Source: Synechococcus sp. AG-679-A04
GTDB lineage: Bacteria; Cyanobacteriota; Cyanobacteriia; PCC-6307; Cyanobiaceae
Direction of reading: 5' to 3'
DNA: 33,643 bases
Assembly (NCBI GenBank): GCA_003210775.1
Contig: QCUI01000019.1
Coordinates: 1-33,643, forward strand
Shown here piece after piece: positions 17,173 to 26,430 of this stretch (positions are counted from its first letter, which is position 1; each line of letters begins with the position of its first letter). Both the position numbers and the translations under genes were made by a program. A model generated the notes under the pieces. The model was not told the DNA's origin. It ran no database searches and saw only the letters and a program-made list of their open reading frames with translations.

Positions 17173-17916
17173 ATGGCAGGCCACAGCAAATGGTCCCAGA
17201 TCAAACGCACCAAAGCGGTGGTGGATGCAAAGCGTGGTGCTGTGTTCACCAGGATCGGGCGCGAAATCACCGTGGCCGCACGCCAGGGCGGTGACCCTGA
17301 TGGCAATTTCCAGCTGCGCACGGCGATCGTCAAAGCCAAAGCCGCTGGCGTACCAGCGAGCAACATCGAACGAGCCATCGCGAAAGGCTCCGGCAAGGCT
17401 GGTGACACGGAACAGCTTGAATCAATCCGCTACGAGGGTTATGGCCCCGGCGGAGTGGCTGTGCTGGTGGAGGCACTGAGCGACAACCGCAACCGCACCG
17501 CAGCCGCTGTGCGTCTGGCCTTCAACAAACACGGCGGCAACCTCGGTGAAAGCGGCTGCGTGAGCTATCTCTTCCAGCATCGAAGTGAAGTGAGCCTCCA
17601 GAACCCGGCAATCAATGAAGAGGCACTGCTGGAATGCCTGCTCAATCTGGAGGCCGATGGTTATGAGCTCAGAAGCAGCGAAGAGGCCCTTGTCCATGGT
17701 CCCTTCGAAGCGCTCGAATCCCTGCAAAACGGGCTGCGCGATCAAGGATGGAGGGTGTCGGAATGGGCACACTGCTGGCACCCTCTCACCCAGGTGAGAC
17801 CGGACAACGAAGACATCACCCGACAGTGCCTGAAGTTGCTGGAGGCCCTGGAGGAACTCGACGACATCTGCAGTGTTAGTGCGAATCTCGAACTGAGGGA
17901 TGATCTCAGTCTGTGA
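17173..17916 (+). CDS. yebC: YebC/PmpR family protein
   Basis: This family was long annotated as transcriptional regulators; some members are now linked to translation of difficult sequences. The protein is 247 residues. It opens with the near-invariant [20 protein letters not shown] and continues with [36 protein letters not shown] and [23 protein letters not shown], shortened as [27 protein letters not shown] and the C-terminal acidic helices ending SVSANLEL complete the family pattern. The 3' end overlaps the tail of the convergent 5-oxoprolinase gene by 11 bases. Confidence 0.95.
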   Translation: MAGHSKWSQIKRTKAVVDAKRGAVFTRIGREITVAARQGGDPDGNFQLRTAIVKAKAAGVPASNIERAIAKGSGKAGDTEQLESIRYEGYGPGGVAVLVEALSDNRNRTAAAVRLAFNKHGGNLGESGCVSYLFQHRSEVSLQNPAINEEALLECLLNLEADGYELRSSEEALVHGPFEALESLQNGLRDQGWRVSEWAHCWHPLTQVRPDNEDITRQCLKLLEALEELDDICSVSANLELRDDLSL

Positions 17917-20900
17917 ACGGATCAAAGCCACCGCCACCGGGAGTGGCGATCAATAGTCGATCGCCGGCATTGACCTGAAGCTGGACGCAACCATCCAGCT
18001 CCTGCACCGTTCCATCGGCTCGGGTGAACAGAGCCGTTCCCGTTTGGCCCGATTCTCCACCTGCCAGGCCGAAAGGGGCGACGGTCCTGGAACCAGACAA
18101 CAGCGCTGCAGTCATCGGCTCCAGAAAACGGAACTCCCCTACCAAACCATCTCCTCCACGCCAGCGACCAACTCCACCGCTGCCTCGACGGAAGCCGAAA
18201 CGTTCCAGCCTCACTGGAAATCTCTGCTCGAGAATCTCCGGGTCAGTGAGCCTGGAGTTGGTCATATGCGTCTGCACACCGCTTGATCCAGCGAAGCCTT
18301 TGCCTGCTCCTCCACCGCCGGCGATGGTCTCGTAATACTGCCTGCGCCCGTCACCAAAGGTGAGGTTGTTCATCGTGCCCTGGGCCGCGGCCATCACCCC
18401 GAGCGACGCAAACAGCAGATTGCAGAGAGCCTGCGAGGTTTCCACATTGCCGCCCACGACTGCAGCCGGTGCACTTGGGTTCAGCAGGGAGTCCTCCGGG
18501 ACGATCAAGGTCAATGGCCGAAAACATCCTGCATTCAGGGGAATCGGCTCCTCAACCAGACAACGGATTACATAAAGAACAGCAGCCTTGGTCACCGCCA
18601 GTGGAGCATGGAAGTTGTGGGTGCCCTGGGGACTTGTCCCACTGAAATCGAGCAAGGCCTGTTGCCGTTTGCGATCGACCGTCAAGGCCAGCTTGAGCTT
18701 TGCACCGTTGTCGAGCTCAACCTCGAAGGCCCTGTCCTCAAAGCGGCCGATCAGCCTCTGAACGGTTTGCGCGGCATGGTCCTGAACATGCTGCAGATAG
18801 CGCCGAACACGCTGGTGGCCCTCAAGCTGCAACAGCTGATCGACGAGTTCAGTCCCCAGACGATTGGCCGCCGCCTGTGCCTGAAGATCTGCCCAGAGCA
18901 GTTCGGGGTCCCTGGGAGGTGCGCTGAGCCCCTGCAAACACTGATTCCAGCCCGTGCGATCCGGCGTTCCCCCGGCAGTCAACCAGTGATTGCGCACCAG
19001 CAGACCTTCCTCCTTAATGCTGGAGCTGAAAGGAGGCATCGAACCTGGCGTCAGCCCGCCTACATCCGCGTGGTGCCCGCGACAGGCCACAAAGGCGAAG
19101 GGATCGGGGTCTCCCTCCATGAAACAGGGCGTAATCGCGGTGATATCGGGCAAGTGGGTACCACCGTGGAATGGATCGTTGCTGATCACGGTGTCTCCTG
19201 CCGCCAACGGGGGCCTCTCCCCTCGGCGGATCTGGCCCAGAAGATCCTCAACCGCATCACCCATCGAACCCAGGTGCACAGGAATATGAGGAGCGTTGGC
19301 CACAAGCGCTCCCTGTGCATCAAACAGCGCACAGGAGAAATCCAACCGCTCCCGCATATTCACGGAACGACTGGTCTGACGCAGCCGCTCTCCCATGCGC
19401 TCAGCAATTTGCATGAAACGGTGATGGAAGAGGCTCAGATCAACAGGATCGGGGTCCAAGTACTGGTCGGAACTCACTCCACTGGCATCCGCCCCGGCAG
19501 AGGACCGTTGAGCGTCAGCACTCGATGAAGCCTTGAGCAGCACACTGCCGTCAACCAGCAGCCGGGCCGTCCAACCTGGCTCCAGAACGATGGCCGCTGT
19601 GGGGTCCAGGATGAGTGCAGGCCCGGCCAGATGCTGATCGTGCTGCAACTGCCAGCGGTCCAGCACAGGCACCTCACACCAGCCCTGCTCTCTCCAATGA
19701 ACGCGAGCACGCAGAGCTATGGCAGATGGAGTAGCTGCGGCTCCATGACCTTCAGGAGTTGATTGGCGGGAGCTCTCCGCCATCGCATCCAGCACCTCCA
19801 CCTCGAGGCGTTCGGCGATCAGAGGAGCCGTGCGCGGCGGCGCATAGCCGAACCGACGTTGATGCGCCTGGTCAAACAAGGTTTCAAGCTGATGCTGATC
19901 CAGGTCTTCAACACCTGATGACAGGGAGAGCATCAGCCCTTGTTCCGCAGAGGCATCGCGCAGCTCAATCCTGATCTGATGCTCCGGTGCTGCCGAGGAA
20001 CTAGCCGTGAGCTTCTGCAGCTCCAAGATCGCCGTGTTCAGATCAGATCTGACCATGGCCGGCAGCTGAGTGAGCAAAGCAGCATCCAGAGGACGGCGAA
20101 TGGAACGCTGATGCAGCTGACGCTGACGGGCCTGCCCCAGCCCATAGGCCGAGAGCACACCTGCCAGGGGATGCATCAGCACCTGACTAAGCCCCAGAGA
20201 TTCGGCCAACCGACAAGCCAGCTGCCCTGCAGCACCGCCGTAGGCAATCAGCGCACCTCCACGGATGTCATGCCCGCGAAACAGAGAGACATGCCGGATC
20301 GCTCCTGCCATCACCTCGACAGCGAGGTCAAGAGCACCTTCGGCCAGCTGCTCGGGTTGTTGACCCAATCCAGACGCAAGCGCCTGGAACTGCTCACGGG
20401 TCGCCTGAAGATCAGGAGGCTGATCGCGGGCCGGCCCGAACACTGCAGGGAAGGCACCCACCTGCAGTCGACCGAGCAGCAGATGGGCATCCGTGATGGT
20501 CAGAGGCCCGCCGCGGCGATAGCAGGCTGGGCCTGGATCAGCACCAGCCGAGCGTGGACCCACTGTCAGGCGACCGCCATCAGCATTAACAATCGAACCC
20601 CCTCCTGCCGCCACGGTGTGGATCGGTAGCCGCGACGCTGTGAGCTGAAACCCTGCAATCTCCGTTTCAGCACTGCGTTCCCACTCCCGGTCGGCAGCGC
20701 CCGATGGCAGGCAAAAGACATCCGTGCTCGTGCCCCCCATATCCACACCCACCAGAGCCGAAGCCCCGAGACCAGCTTGTTGAGCGGCGGAAACAGCTCC
20801 GACCATGCCGCCCGCTGGACCCGACAGGATTGTGTCCTTGGCGAGGAGCGAACTGGGATGCTGCAGAGCCCCACTGGACGTCATCACCCGCAATCGGGTC

Positions 20901-21598
20901 TGATCCCCCAAAGCGGCTTGAACCTGAGTCAAGTAGGCGGACAGCACAGGTCTAATGGCGGCCTCAACTACCGTGGTCTGTCCTCTGGGAACCAGGCGCG
21001 GCAGTGGACTGACCTCATGAGAACAGACCACCGTCCTGAACCCCGCAATTCGGACCAGCTTCGCCAGAGCCTGTTCATGAATGGGATCACGCCAGGCATG
21101 CATCAGAGCGATGGCGCAACAGCGGATGCCGGCCTTGTGATGTCGGACAAGCCTCTGCACGAAGCCGTCCTCGAGCCGTAGTGCTTCCAACTCCCTGCCA
21201 TCCGCATCCAGGCGACAGGGAACCTCTTCGATGGCAGCCAGCAGTGAAGGGGGCTCGGGAATGGCCAGCGCAAAAAGATCTTGACGGTGCTGATCACCGA
21301 TCACCAACAGATCGGCTAGGCCGCAATTGGTCACAAGCAGCACAGGCTCACCTGCTCCCTCAAGCAGTGCATTAGTGGCAACGGTGGTGCCCAGACGCAG
21401 TTCCTCGATCAATCCGGGATCAATCCGCTGATCCGGAGTGAGCCCCATCAACTCGCCCATGGCAGCAACAGCTGGATCCCCAGGAACATCCGGCTGCTCC
21501 GAAAGCACCTTGCGCACCAACAGCTGGCCTGCAGGGTTACGGGCCACCAGATCGGTGAACGTACCGCCACGATCAATCCAGAACTGCCAACCTTTCAA
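17906..21598 (-). CDS. 5-oxoprolinase / hydantoinase-type fused HyuA-HyuB enzyme
   Basis: The 1230-residue protein is a fusion of the two hydantoinase/oxoprolinase subunits. The HyuA part (about 1-690) carries [10 protein letters not shown] at residues 9-18 and [11 protein letters not shown] further on, the phosphate-binding motifs. A Ser/Ala-rich linker (about 690-710) leads to the HyuB part, with [32 protein letters not shown], and the glycine-rich [20 protein letters not shown] region. It should convert 5-oxoproline to glutamate with ATP, although related hydantoinases act on other cyclic amides. The start is a TTG within a TTGA overlap with the nagB stop; the next in-frame ATG would remove the first motif, so the TTG is favoured. 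Confidence 0.9.
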   Translation of the reverse strand: MKGWQFWIDRGGTFTDLVARNPAGQLLVRKVLSEQPDVPGDPAVAAMGELMGLTPDQRIDPGLIEELRLGTTVATNALLEGAGEPVLLVTNCGLADLLVIGDQHRQDLFALAIPEPPSLLAAIEEVPCRLDADGRELEALRLEDGFVQRLVRHHKAGIRCCAIALMHAWRDPIHEQALAKLVRIAGFRTVVCSHEVSPLPRLVPRGQTTVVEAAIRPVLSAYLTQVQAALGDQTRLRVMTSSGALQHPSSLLAKDTILSGPAGGMVGAVSAAQQAGLGASALVGVDMGGTSTDVFCLPSGAADREWERSAETEIAGFQLTASRLPIHTVAAGGGSIVNADGGRLTVGPRSAGADPGPACYRRGGPLTITDAHLLLGRLQVGAFPAVFGPARDQPPDLQATREQFQALASGLGQQPEQLAEGALDLAVEVMAGAIRHVSLFRGHDIRGGALIAYGGAAGQLACRLAESLGLSQVLMHPLAGVLSAYGLGQARQRQLHQRSIRRPLDAALLTQLPAMVRSDLNTAILELQKLTASSSAAPEHQIRIELRDASAEQGLMLSLSSGVEDLDQHQLETLFDQAHQRRFGYAPPRTAPLIAERLEVEVLDAMAESSRQSTPEGHGAAATPSAIALRARVHWREQGWCEVPVLDRWQLQHDQHLAGPALILDPTAAIVLEPGWTARLLVDGSVLLKASSSADAQRSSAGADASGVSSDQYLDPDPVDLSLFHHRFMQIAERMGERLRQTSRSVNMRERLDFSCALFDAQGALVANAPHIPVHLGSMGDAVEDLLGQIRRGERPPLAAGDTVISNDPFHGGTHLPDITAITPCFMEGDPDPFAFVACRGHHADVGGLTPGSMPPFSSSIKEEGLLVRNHWLTAGGTPDRTGWNQCLQGLSAPPRDPELLWADLQAQAAANRLGTELVDQLLQLEGHQRVRRYLQHVQDHAAQTVQRLIGRFEDRAFEVELDNGAKLKLALTVDRKRQQALLDFSGTSPQGTHNFHAPLAVTKAAVLYVIRCLVEEPIPLNAGCFRPLTLIVPEDSLLNPSAPAAVVGGNVETSQALCNLLFASLGVMAAAQGTMNNLTFGDGRRQYYETIAGGGGAGKGFAGSSGVQTHMTNSRLTDPEILEQRFPVRLERFGFRRGSGGVGRWRGGDGLVGEFRFLEPMTAALLSGSRTVAPFGLAGGESGQTGTALFTRADGTVQELDGCVQLQVNAGDRLLIATPGGGGFDPFTD

Positions 21599-22404
21599 GA
21601 CAACATCGGAAGGTAGGCACAGGCGGCATCATCCACCCACAGATGCACGCTTGAGTGGCGCTGCAGCCAGCTGGCAGGGACCTCGGCACTGCAGGGGTCG
21701 AGCAACGCTGTCCGCAAAATCTCTGCCTTGGCGGCTCCAGTCACGATCAGATGGATCTCATCGGCAGCAAGGATCTCATCAAGACCAAGAGTGATGGCCT
21801 GCTCAGGCACCTCTTCAGAGTTTCCCCCGAAAGCACTGGCATTCTGAATCCGCGTGGCTTGCTCCAATGTCACCACGCGGCAGCAACTGCCGCGTGGTGA
21901 GGGAGGCTCGTTGAAACCAACGTGTCCGTTGCCACCGAGTCCAAGCAGCTGAAGACCGATACCTCCTGCTTTGCGCAGCGCAGATCCATAGCGTCGAGCC
22001 TCCTCGGCAGGATCCTTGGCCGTTCCATCAGGCAGCTGCAACTGGCAGGGAGAGAGATCGAGATGACAACCCAGCTGGGCATGCATGTAAGCGGCGAAGC
22101 TGCGGCTGTCTTCTGGCGGCAGACCCACGTATTCATCAAGGTTGAAACTCAGCCAGCAGCGCTTCAACTGCTCAAACTGCGGCGCCGGCCATGTCGCCAG
22201 ACGCTGAATCAGAGCCGCATAGAAGGGTTCCATTGTCCTTCCTGTAGCCATTCCCAGCGGTTTGAAGCGCTCCTGGTCAAGGGCCGTGGCGAGATGGGTC
22301 GCCACGTGATCAACGATCGCCTCCATGAGCGCGTGCGGCTCCGGGCGACGCTGCACTGCAAATCTGGACAGAAACTGGGGCACGCAACGATCGCGGCAGT
22401 TCAA
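21595..22404 (-). CDS. nagB: Glucosamine-6-phosphate deaminase
   Basis: NagB converts glucosamine-6-phosphate to fructose-6-phosphate and ammonia. Diagnostic blocks are SFNLDEYVGLPPEDSRSFAA (active-site Asp region), LQLLGLGGNGHVGFNEPPSP with the catalytic His, AITLGLDEILAADEIHLIVT and the Lys of GAAKAEIL. It resembles 6-phosphogluconolactonase in fold, but these motifs are those of NagB. Start choice is uncertain. A TTG at 22404 forms a TTGA overlap with the spoIID-like stop and gives 269 residues; an ATG at 22326 gives 243 but lacks the first strand expected in the family, and GTG codons at 22383 and 22356 are also possible. It is the middle gene of a three-gene unit. Confidence 0.9.
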   Translation of the reverse strand: MNCRDRCVPQFLSRFAVQRRPEPHALMEAIVDHVATHLATALDQERFKPLGMATGRTMEPFYAALIQRLATWPAPQFEQLKRCWLSFNLDEYVGLPPEDSRSFAAYMHAQLGCHLDLSPCQLQLPDGTAKDPAEEARRYGSALRKAGGIGLQLLGLGGNGHVGFNEPPSPRGSCCRVVTLEQATRIQNASAFGGNSEEVPEQAITLGLDEILAADEIHLIVTGAAKAEILRTALLDPCSAEVPASWLQRHSSVHLWVDDAACAYLPMLS

Positions 22405-23822
22405 CCCATCAAGGCTGGCTCCGAACCGGTGTTGAATGCCACTGATGGGTCATCTGCCGGTCGGTACGGCCTGATCGTTGCCCCGCGGTAGTAGTGATGG
22501 AGAATTTCACGAAAATCGGCGCCCTTGCTGGCCAGACCATGGGCTCCCCATTGGCTCATGCCCACACCGTGGCCATAGCCCTGGCCTTCTGCTTCCAGCA
22601 CAATCGAACCGCTGGATGTTCTGTGAGGTCTTGCACCGCGAATCGATGCGTTCGAGCGCACGCTGAGTGGTGGTGGGAGTGGGGGCAAGGGAGCAGCTTC
22701 GACGGCACGACCGGCTGGAGGCGGATCAGCAGCACCGCTGAGACCGCTGGCTGAATCCCTCCAGAGTCCGATCAGCTGCGGCGGTGATTTCGAACCATGA
22801 TCTGCAGGCTCAACGGACTCGACTGCATCTCCTGAATCCGCCTGCAGCAGGGAAAAGCTCACCATTGTGCTTTTCAATCCCAGACGCTGACGCAGTTGAC
22901 GACCTGTGAGCACCAGTGTTCCAAGCGGGCCTTGAATCCGCGCTGAACGCACCCTGCCGGTGGAACTGGTGCTGAGCACACTTAACCGCTCCACTCCACC
23001 GGTCTCCTCAAAGCGACGTTGCAGATCACCGACCTCGAAACGCTGGTTCCAGCGATGCACAGGACTGTGCTGGTCATGATCTTCAACGCTCACGAGATAC
23101 GGAAGCTGGGTCTGCCAGACCTCTCCACTGGGCTCGGTGGACCCTCCTGAACTGCTGTGAAAAACAGCGTTGATCAAACGGCCGCCATGCACCAGAACCA
23201 GCGAGCGCGTCGTGGCAACTGCTTCCCGGGTTCTTGGCGTTTCAGATTCAATTCCCTTGTAAACCTGGCTGCTTACCGTGGCCTTCACATCAAAATCCGC
23301 TTTGCGTCCCCGTTGGCGGAGGGCGTAGGTCCGGGCAGCCACAGCTTGGGCCTGCAGGGCTGCCAGCGGCCACTTTGCAGGCATCTCGCTGCCCACAACA
23401 CTGGGGAGGTAAGTCTCAATGCCCAGCTGATTGATCGCCCGAATCCTGCCGCTGCGAACCACCAGCAGCAGGTCACCGCGATAACGGCGGCGCCCGAGCC
23501 AGATACCCCGGGGGTCAGTCGTGCTGATCCGAAGCGAGGCGTGGCCATCTGCGCGGCCATCCGCGAGCGTCAGGCGATTGTCCCGTAAGCGGACCTGCAG
23601 ACGCTGAAAGCGGCGTTCATTGCTGGCGAGACCATGCACCAGGAGTGGCTGATCACCATCGGCGCGCAGGATCAGCTCCGAACCTTCGGCCACCAGAACA
23701 CGCATCTGTGGCTCCTGGGCGGTGACCGCAGTCCTGGCATCAGCGGCCAAAGCAACGACTGCCACAGGCAGCATCAGAGCTGCTCCAGTAGCAGCCCGAC
23801 CGATAGAGACGTGCAGAAACAC
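22401..23822 (-). CDS. SpoIID/LytB-domain secreted protein
   Basis: SpoIID-type proteins are peptidoglycan lytic transglycosylases that act on denuded glycan; in non-sporulating bacteria the role is presumed to be wall remodelling. The protein is 473 residues from a GTG. An ATG at 23774 is possible but cuts into the hydrophobic N-terminal segment (about 8-30), a likely signal peptide. The core has INQLGIETYLPSVVGSEMP with the likely catalytic Glu146, then LAALQAQAVAARTYAL, FHSSSGGSTEPSGEVW, and the C-terminal GYGHGVGMSQWGAHGLA. A Pro/Ser/Ala-rich insert at about residues 329-405 splits the domain. It heads the unit with nagB and the oxoprolinase gene. Confidence 0.9.
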   Translation of the reverse strand: MFLHVSIGRAATGAALMLPVAVVALAADARTAVTAQEPQMRVLVAEGSELILRADGDQPLLVHGLASNERRFQRLQVRLRDNRLTLADGRADGHASLRISTTDPRGIWLGRRRYRGDLLLVVRSGRIRAINQLGIETYLPSVVGSEMPAKWPLAALQAQAVAARTYALRQRGRKADFDVKATVSSQVYKGIESETPRTREAVATTRSLVLVHGGRLINAVFHSSSGGSTEPSGEVWQTQLPYLVSVEDHDQHSPVHRWNQRFEVGDLQRRFEETGGVERLSVLSTSSTGRVRSARIQGPLGTLVLTGRQLRQRLGLKSTMVSFSLLQADSGDAVESVEPADHGSKSPPQLIGLWRDSASGLSGAADPPPAGRAVEAAPLPPLPPPLSVRSNASIRGARPHRTSSGSIVLEAEGQGYGHGVGMSQWGAHGLASKGADFREILHHYYRGATIRPYRPADDPSVAFNTGSEPALMG

Positions 23823-23910
23823 TCAGGAGGCCAATGGCTACTTAGTGTGCCCCGCCCAGCGGACTGCAGCCAGGCCTTCATGGCAGATTGACCATTGAGC
23901 CCCCCATGCC
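23823..23910. promoter_or_regulatory. Divergent spoIID-like / rnz intergenic region
   Basis: This 88-base gap lies between two divergent genes and must contain both promoters. I see no clear promoter boxes or dyads. No ribosome-binding site is evident before either GTG start. Confidence 0.3.
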
Positions 23911-24855
23911 GTGCAGGTCACCTTTCTCGGCACCAGTTCTGGAGTCCCAACCCGAGCCCGCAACGTCTCAGCAGTAGCCGTGCGACTGGCTCAGCGTTCA
24001 GAACTGTGGTTGTTCGATTGTGGAGAAGGGACCCAGCATCAGTTCCTACGCAGTGATCTGAGGCTGTCGCAACTGCGCAGGATCTTCATCACGCATATGC
24101 ACGGTGACCACGTTTTCGGTCTTCCAGGCCTGCTGGCCAGTCTGGGTCTGAGCGGGAGCAGTGGTGGAGTGGATCTGTATGGACCCGATCCACTCGAGAG
24201 CTATCTAGAAGGAGTACTACGAACCAGCTCAACCCGGATCGGCTATCCCCTCGAAGTGCACCAGGTCCGTCGTGCCGCTGAAGCGGATCGGATCGTTTTT
24301 GAAGACACAGATCTCACCGTGCGGGCCACACCTCTGAACCATCGCGTTCCTGCCTATGCCTATCGCGTTGAGGAAAAGCCGAAGCCGGGTCGCTTCAACA
24401 TCAAAAAAGCCCAGCAGTTGGCGATCCCCCCCGGACCTGTTTATGCCTCCCTCAAGCGTGGGGAAACAGTCACACTGGAGGATGGACGTCGAATCGACGG
24501 CAGAACGCTATGCGGACCGGAACGTGCCGGGGCAAGCCTCGTCTACTGCACGGACACCGTGTTCTGCGAAGCAGCCGTGAACCTGGCGAAGGGCGCAGAT
24601 CTGCTCATTCACGAATCCACCTTTTCCCACGCCGAGGCCGACATGGCCTTCCAGCGTCAGCACTCCACCAGCACGATGGCGGCCCAGACCGCGGCTGAAG
24701 CAGGTGTCGGCCGACTTGTCCTCACTCATCTCAGCCCCCGCTATGCGCCTGGGAATGCAGTCACAGCAGACGATCTGCTGGCAGAAGCTAGAGCGATTTT
24801 CCCGAACACAATCCTGGCGAAAGACTTCCTCTGCCTCGATGTGACCGCTGCTTAA
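23911..24855 (+). CDS. rnz: Ribonuclease Z (tRNA 3' processing)
   Basis: RNase Z cuts the 3' trailer of tRNA precursors, important where CCA is not encoded, as for the tRNA in this window. The protein is 314 residues from a GTG at 23911; the family start [20 protein letters not shown] begins right there. The metallo-beta-lactamase zinc motif is THMHGDH (His62, His64, Asp66, His67). YPLEVHQV, the exosite-type segment, [19 protein letters not shown] and VLTHLSPRY follow as in the family. It is divergent from the spoIID-like gene, and psbV follows in the same direction after 114 bases. Confidence 0.96.
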   Translation: MQVTFLGTSSGVPTRARNVSAVAVRLAQRSELWLFDCGEGTQHQFLRSDLRLSQLRRIFITHMHGDHVFGLPGLLASLGLSGSSGGVDLYGPDPLESYLEGVLRTSSTRIGYPLEVHQVRRAAEADRIVFEDTDLTVRATPLNHRVPAYAYRVEEKPKPGRFNIKKAQQLAIPPGPVYASLKRGETVTLEDGRRIDGRTLCGPERAGASLVYCTDTVFCEAAVNLAKGADLLIHESTFSHAEADMAFQRQHSTSTMAAQTAAEAGVGRLVLTHLSPRYAPGNAVTADDLLAEARAIFPNTILAKDFLCLDVTAA

Positions 24856-24969
24856 CGGACTGGATGCTGCAACAGTTCGTGATCGGTGGTGCCTGAACAG
24901 CGTCACTTTGATACTGCAGCGTGATAAAAGAGCTTGGTGCACTGTATCCATCAGTCTCTGGCATCCTTC
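24856..24969 (+). promoter_or_regulatory. psbV upstream region
   Basis: The 114-base gap before psbV is the likely site of its promoter. GATACT at about 24910 and TGATAAAA at about 24920 could serve as -10 elements, but neither has a good -35 partner. The rnz stop region holds no clear terminator. No Shine-Dalgarno is seen before the psbV ATG. Confidence 0.3.
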
Positions 24970-25482
24970 ATGGTTCCTCTTCTCTCCAACCTGCGACAGT
25001 CGCTGAGCCGACTGCTGATCGTTCTGCCGGTACTGGCAGTCTTGTGGATCAGCGCCCCCGCTCAGGCCGCCCAGTGGGATGCCGAGATACTGACCGTGCC
25101 TTCCGACCCTGAAGGCACCGCGGTGACCTTCAGCGAACAGCAGGTCAAGGCGGGACGCAAAGTGTTCAACACAAGCTGCGGCACATGCCATGCCGGCGGC
25201 ATCACCAAGACCAACCAGAACGTCGGCCTCGATCCGGAGACCCTGGCTCTGGCTACTCCATCACGCGACAACATCGCCTCGCTGGTGGATTACATGCAGG
25301 ATCCAACCTCCTACGACGGCGAATACAGCATTGCTGATCTTCACCCCAGCATGCGCAGCCGTGATCTGTATCCAGCGATGCGCGATCTCACCGACGAAGA
25401 TCTGGAGCTGATGTCGGCCTACATTCTCGTAGCTCCGAAGGTTCTTGGCCAGGAATGGGGCGGCGGCAAGATTTATTTCTGA
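24970..25482 (+). CDS. psbV: Photosystem II cytochrome c550
   Basis: PsbV is an extrinsic lumenal subunit of photosystem II that stabilises the oxygen-evolving cluster. The 170-residue precursor starts at the ATG at 24970. A signal peptide (hydrophobic segment about 14-28, cleavage near AQA at 31-33) directs it to the lumen, leaving a mature protein beginning AQWDAEIL. The haem is attached through CGTCH (Cys70, Cys73, His74); the second axial ligand is probably His125 in ADLHPSMRS. The C-terminal GQEWGGGKIYF is typical of the family. An earlier in-frame ATG at 24934 would add twelve residues before the signal and is less likely. Confidence 0.97.
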   Translation: MVPLLSNLRQSLSRLLIVLPVLAVLWISAPAQAAQWDAEILTVPSDPEGTAVTFSEQQVKAGRKVFNTSCGTCHAGGITKTNQNVGLDPETLALATPSRDNIASLVDYMQDPTSYDGEYSIADLHPSMRSRDLYPAMRDLTDEDLELMSAYILVAPKVLGQEWGGGKIYF

Positions 25483-25489
25483 TTAACCC

Positions 25490-25891
25490 TCAAGGCGAAA
25501 GATTGCTTGGATCGAGGGATCTAGGACGACGGCTATACCACCACTCCTGCATCTCAGCCGTAAAGCGCATGGGGAAGAGAGTGAGCACTGTGATAGTGGG
25601 CCTGGATCCAGGTTGAAGCAGTTCCACCGAGTAGGACGGGCAACGACGCGACCCGAGATCAGCGACAAAGCGACGGCCCACACGTCGCCAGCTCGGCTCC
25701 TTGCTGCGCCAGGCCAGCCGGCAACAGGGCCAGGGGAGCTCTTCGCGGTCGTAGAGGCGGCAACAGGGTCCAACCACCCGAAAGCTGTACTGGCCTCCAG
25801 GACTGGTATGCACCGATCCATGATCAAGCAACCGTTCCACTTCAGGCCTGAGCGGTGCAGCGGGAACGACGGTCATCGGCAAAAGAGCCAT
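25490..25891 (-). CDS. Unknown protein with paired Cys-Cys motifs
   Basis: I do not recognise a family. From the ATG at 25891 the protein is 133 residues; a longer frame exists, but it would run through the petF terminator. Two similar segments occur close together, GPCCRLYDREELPWPCCRLAW, written here as GPCCRLYDREELP and WPCCRLAW, giving two Cys-Cys pairs 15 residues apart. The rest is Arg/Trp/Pro-rich with LTLFPMRFTAEMQEWWY near the C-terminus. No signal peptide or membrane segment is evident. It is convergent with psbV, with stops 7 bases apart. The coding status rests on position, length and the fitting start, so it is less certain than its neighbours. Confidence 0.6.
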   Translation of the reverse strand: MALLPMTVVPAAPLRPEVERLLDHGSVHTSPGGQYSFRVVGPCCRLYDREELPWPCCRLAWRSKEPSWRRVGRRFVADLGSRRCPSYSVELLQPGSRPTITVLTLFPMRFTAEMQEWWYSRRPRSLDPSNLSP

Positions 25892-25910
25892 CTGGCACCA
25901 CACTGACAGC

Positions 25911-25957
25911 AAAAAGCCACCCCCGTGGAGAGGTGGCAAATGACCCTGTCGGCAGGG
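25911..25957 (-). terminator. Terminator(s) downstream of petF
   Basis: Reading the minus strand after petF there are two successive hairpins. The first pairs CCCTG (25957-25953) with CAGGG (25948-25944). The second pairs GCCACC (25937-25932) with GGTGGC (25921-25916) and is followed directly by five T (25915-25911). The second is a good intrinsic terminator for petF. It separates petF from the small unknown gene starting at 25891. Confidence 0.7.
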
Positions 25958-25980
25958 CTTCGGATCAAAAATCTAGATGC

Positions 25981-26280
25981 TCAGTAGAGCTCTTCCTCGG
26001 CATGGGTCTTAATCGTGCAGTCGGAGGTGGGATAGGCCACGCAGGTCAGCACGAATCCGGCTTCGATCTGATCGTCGTCAAGGAAGCTCTGGTCAGACTG
26101 ATCAACAGTTCCAGTGGTGATCTTGCCGGCGCAAGTGGAGCAGGCACCCGCACGGCAGGAATAAGGCAGGTCAATGCCTTGCTCTTCAGCGGCATCGAGG
26201 ATGTACTGATCGTCGGGAACCTCGATGGTCTTGTTGAGACCCTCGCTTTCGGAGACCAGGGTGACCTTATAAGAAGCCAT
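25981..26280 (-). CDS. petF: Plant-type [2Fe-2S] ferredoxin
   Basis: This soluble ferredoxin accepts electrons from photosystem I and feeds FNR and other reductases. The protein is 99 residues from the ATG at 26280, the standard length. The cluster ligands are Cys42, Cys47 and Cys50 in [14 protein letters not shown], and Cys80 in VLTCVAYP. The C-terminal KTHAEEELY is typical of photosynthetic ferredoxin I. The protein is strongly acidic, as expected. Upstream frames start further out but have no family similarity. It has its own upstream region of 150 bases and a terminator downstream, so it is probably transcribed alone. Confidence 0.97.
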   Translation of the reverse strand: MASYKVTLVSESEGLNKTIEVPDDQYILDAAEEQGIDLPYSCRAGACSTCAGKITTGTVDQSDQSFLDDDQIEAGFVLTCVAYPTSDCTIKTHAEEELY

Positions 26281-26430
26281 GAATGGAGTGAATTTGCAGA
26301 GGCGCGTAACAAACGAGCCTGCCGGACGGATCATTTCTACAACGTTTAGGCGTCAAGGCACACGCTTTAACGGCTGTTTCGGTGCAAGGCCAATCAAAAC
26401 AGAATCATTTATAAGGCTCGCTTATCAAGG
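26281..26430 (-). promoter_or_regulatory. petF upstream region
   Basis: The 150 bases between prmA and petF are the most AT-rich intergenic stretch in this part. On the minus strand a TTGACG element (26356-26351) could be a -35 box, but the matching -10 position is weak. A short ATAAG/CTTAT dyad near 26412-26426 follows the prmA stop and is too weak to call a terminator. Confidence 0.35.

Noticed and set aside
17932-17948. Hairpin CGCCAC/GTGGCG just after the yebC stop
   Set aside because: No T run follows, and the bases encode the conserved PGGGGFDP end of the oxoprolinase, so protein constraint explains it.
18608-19528. 306-codon plus-strand frame inside the oxoprolinase gene
   Set aside because: It is antisense to a clear HyuB domain and shows no motif or plausible start context.
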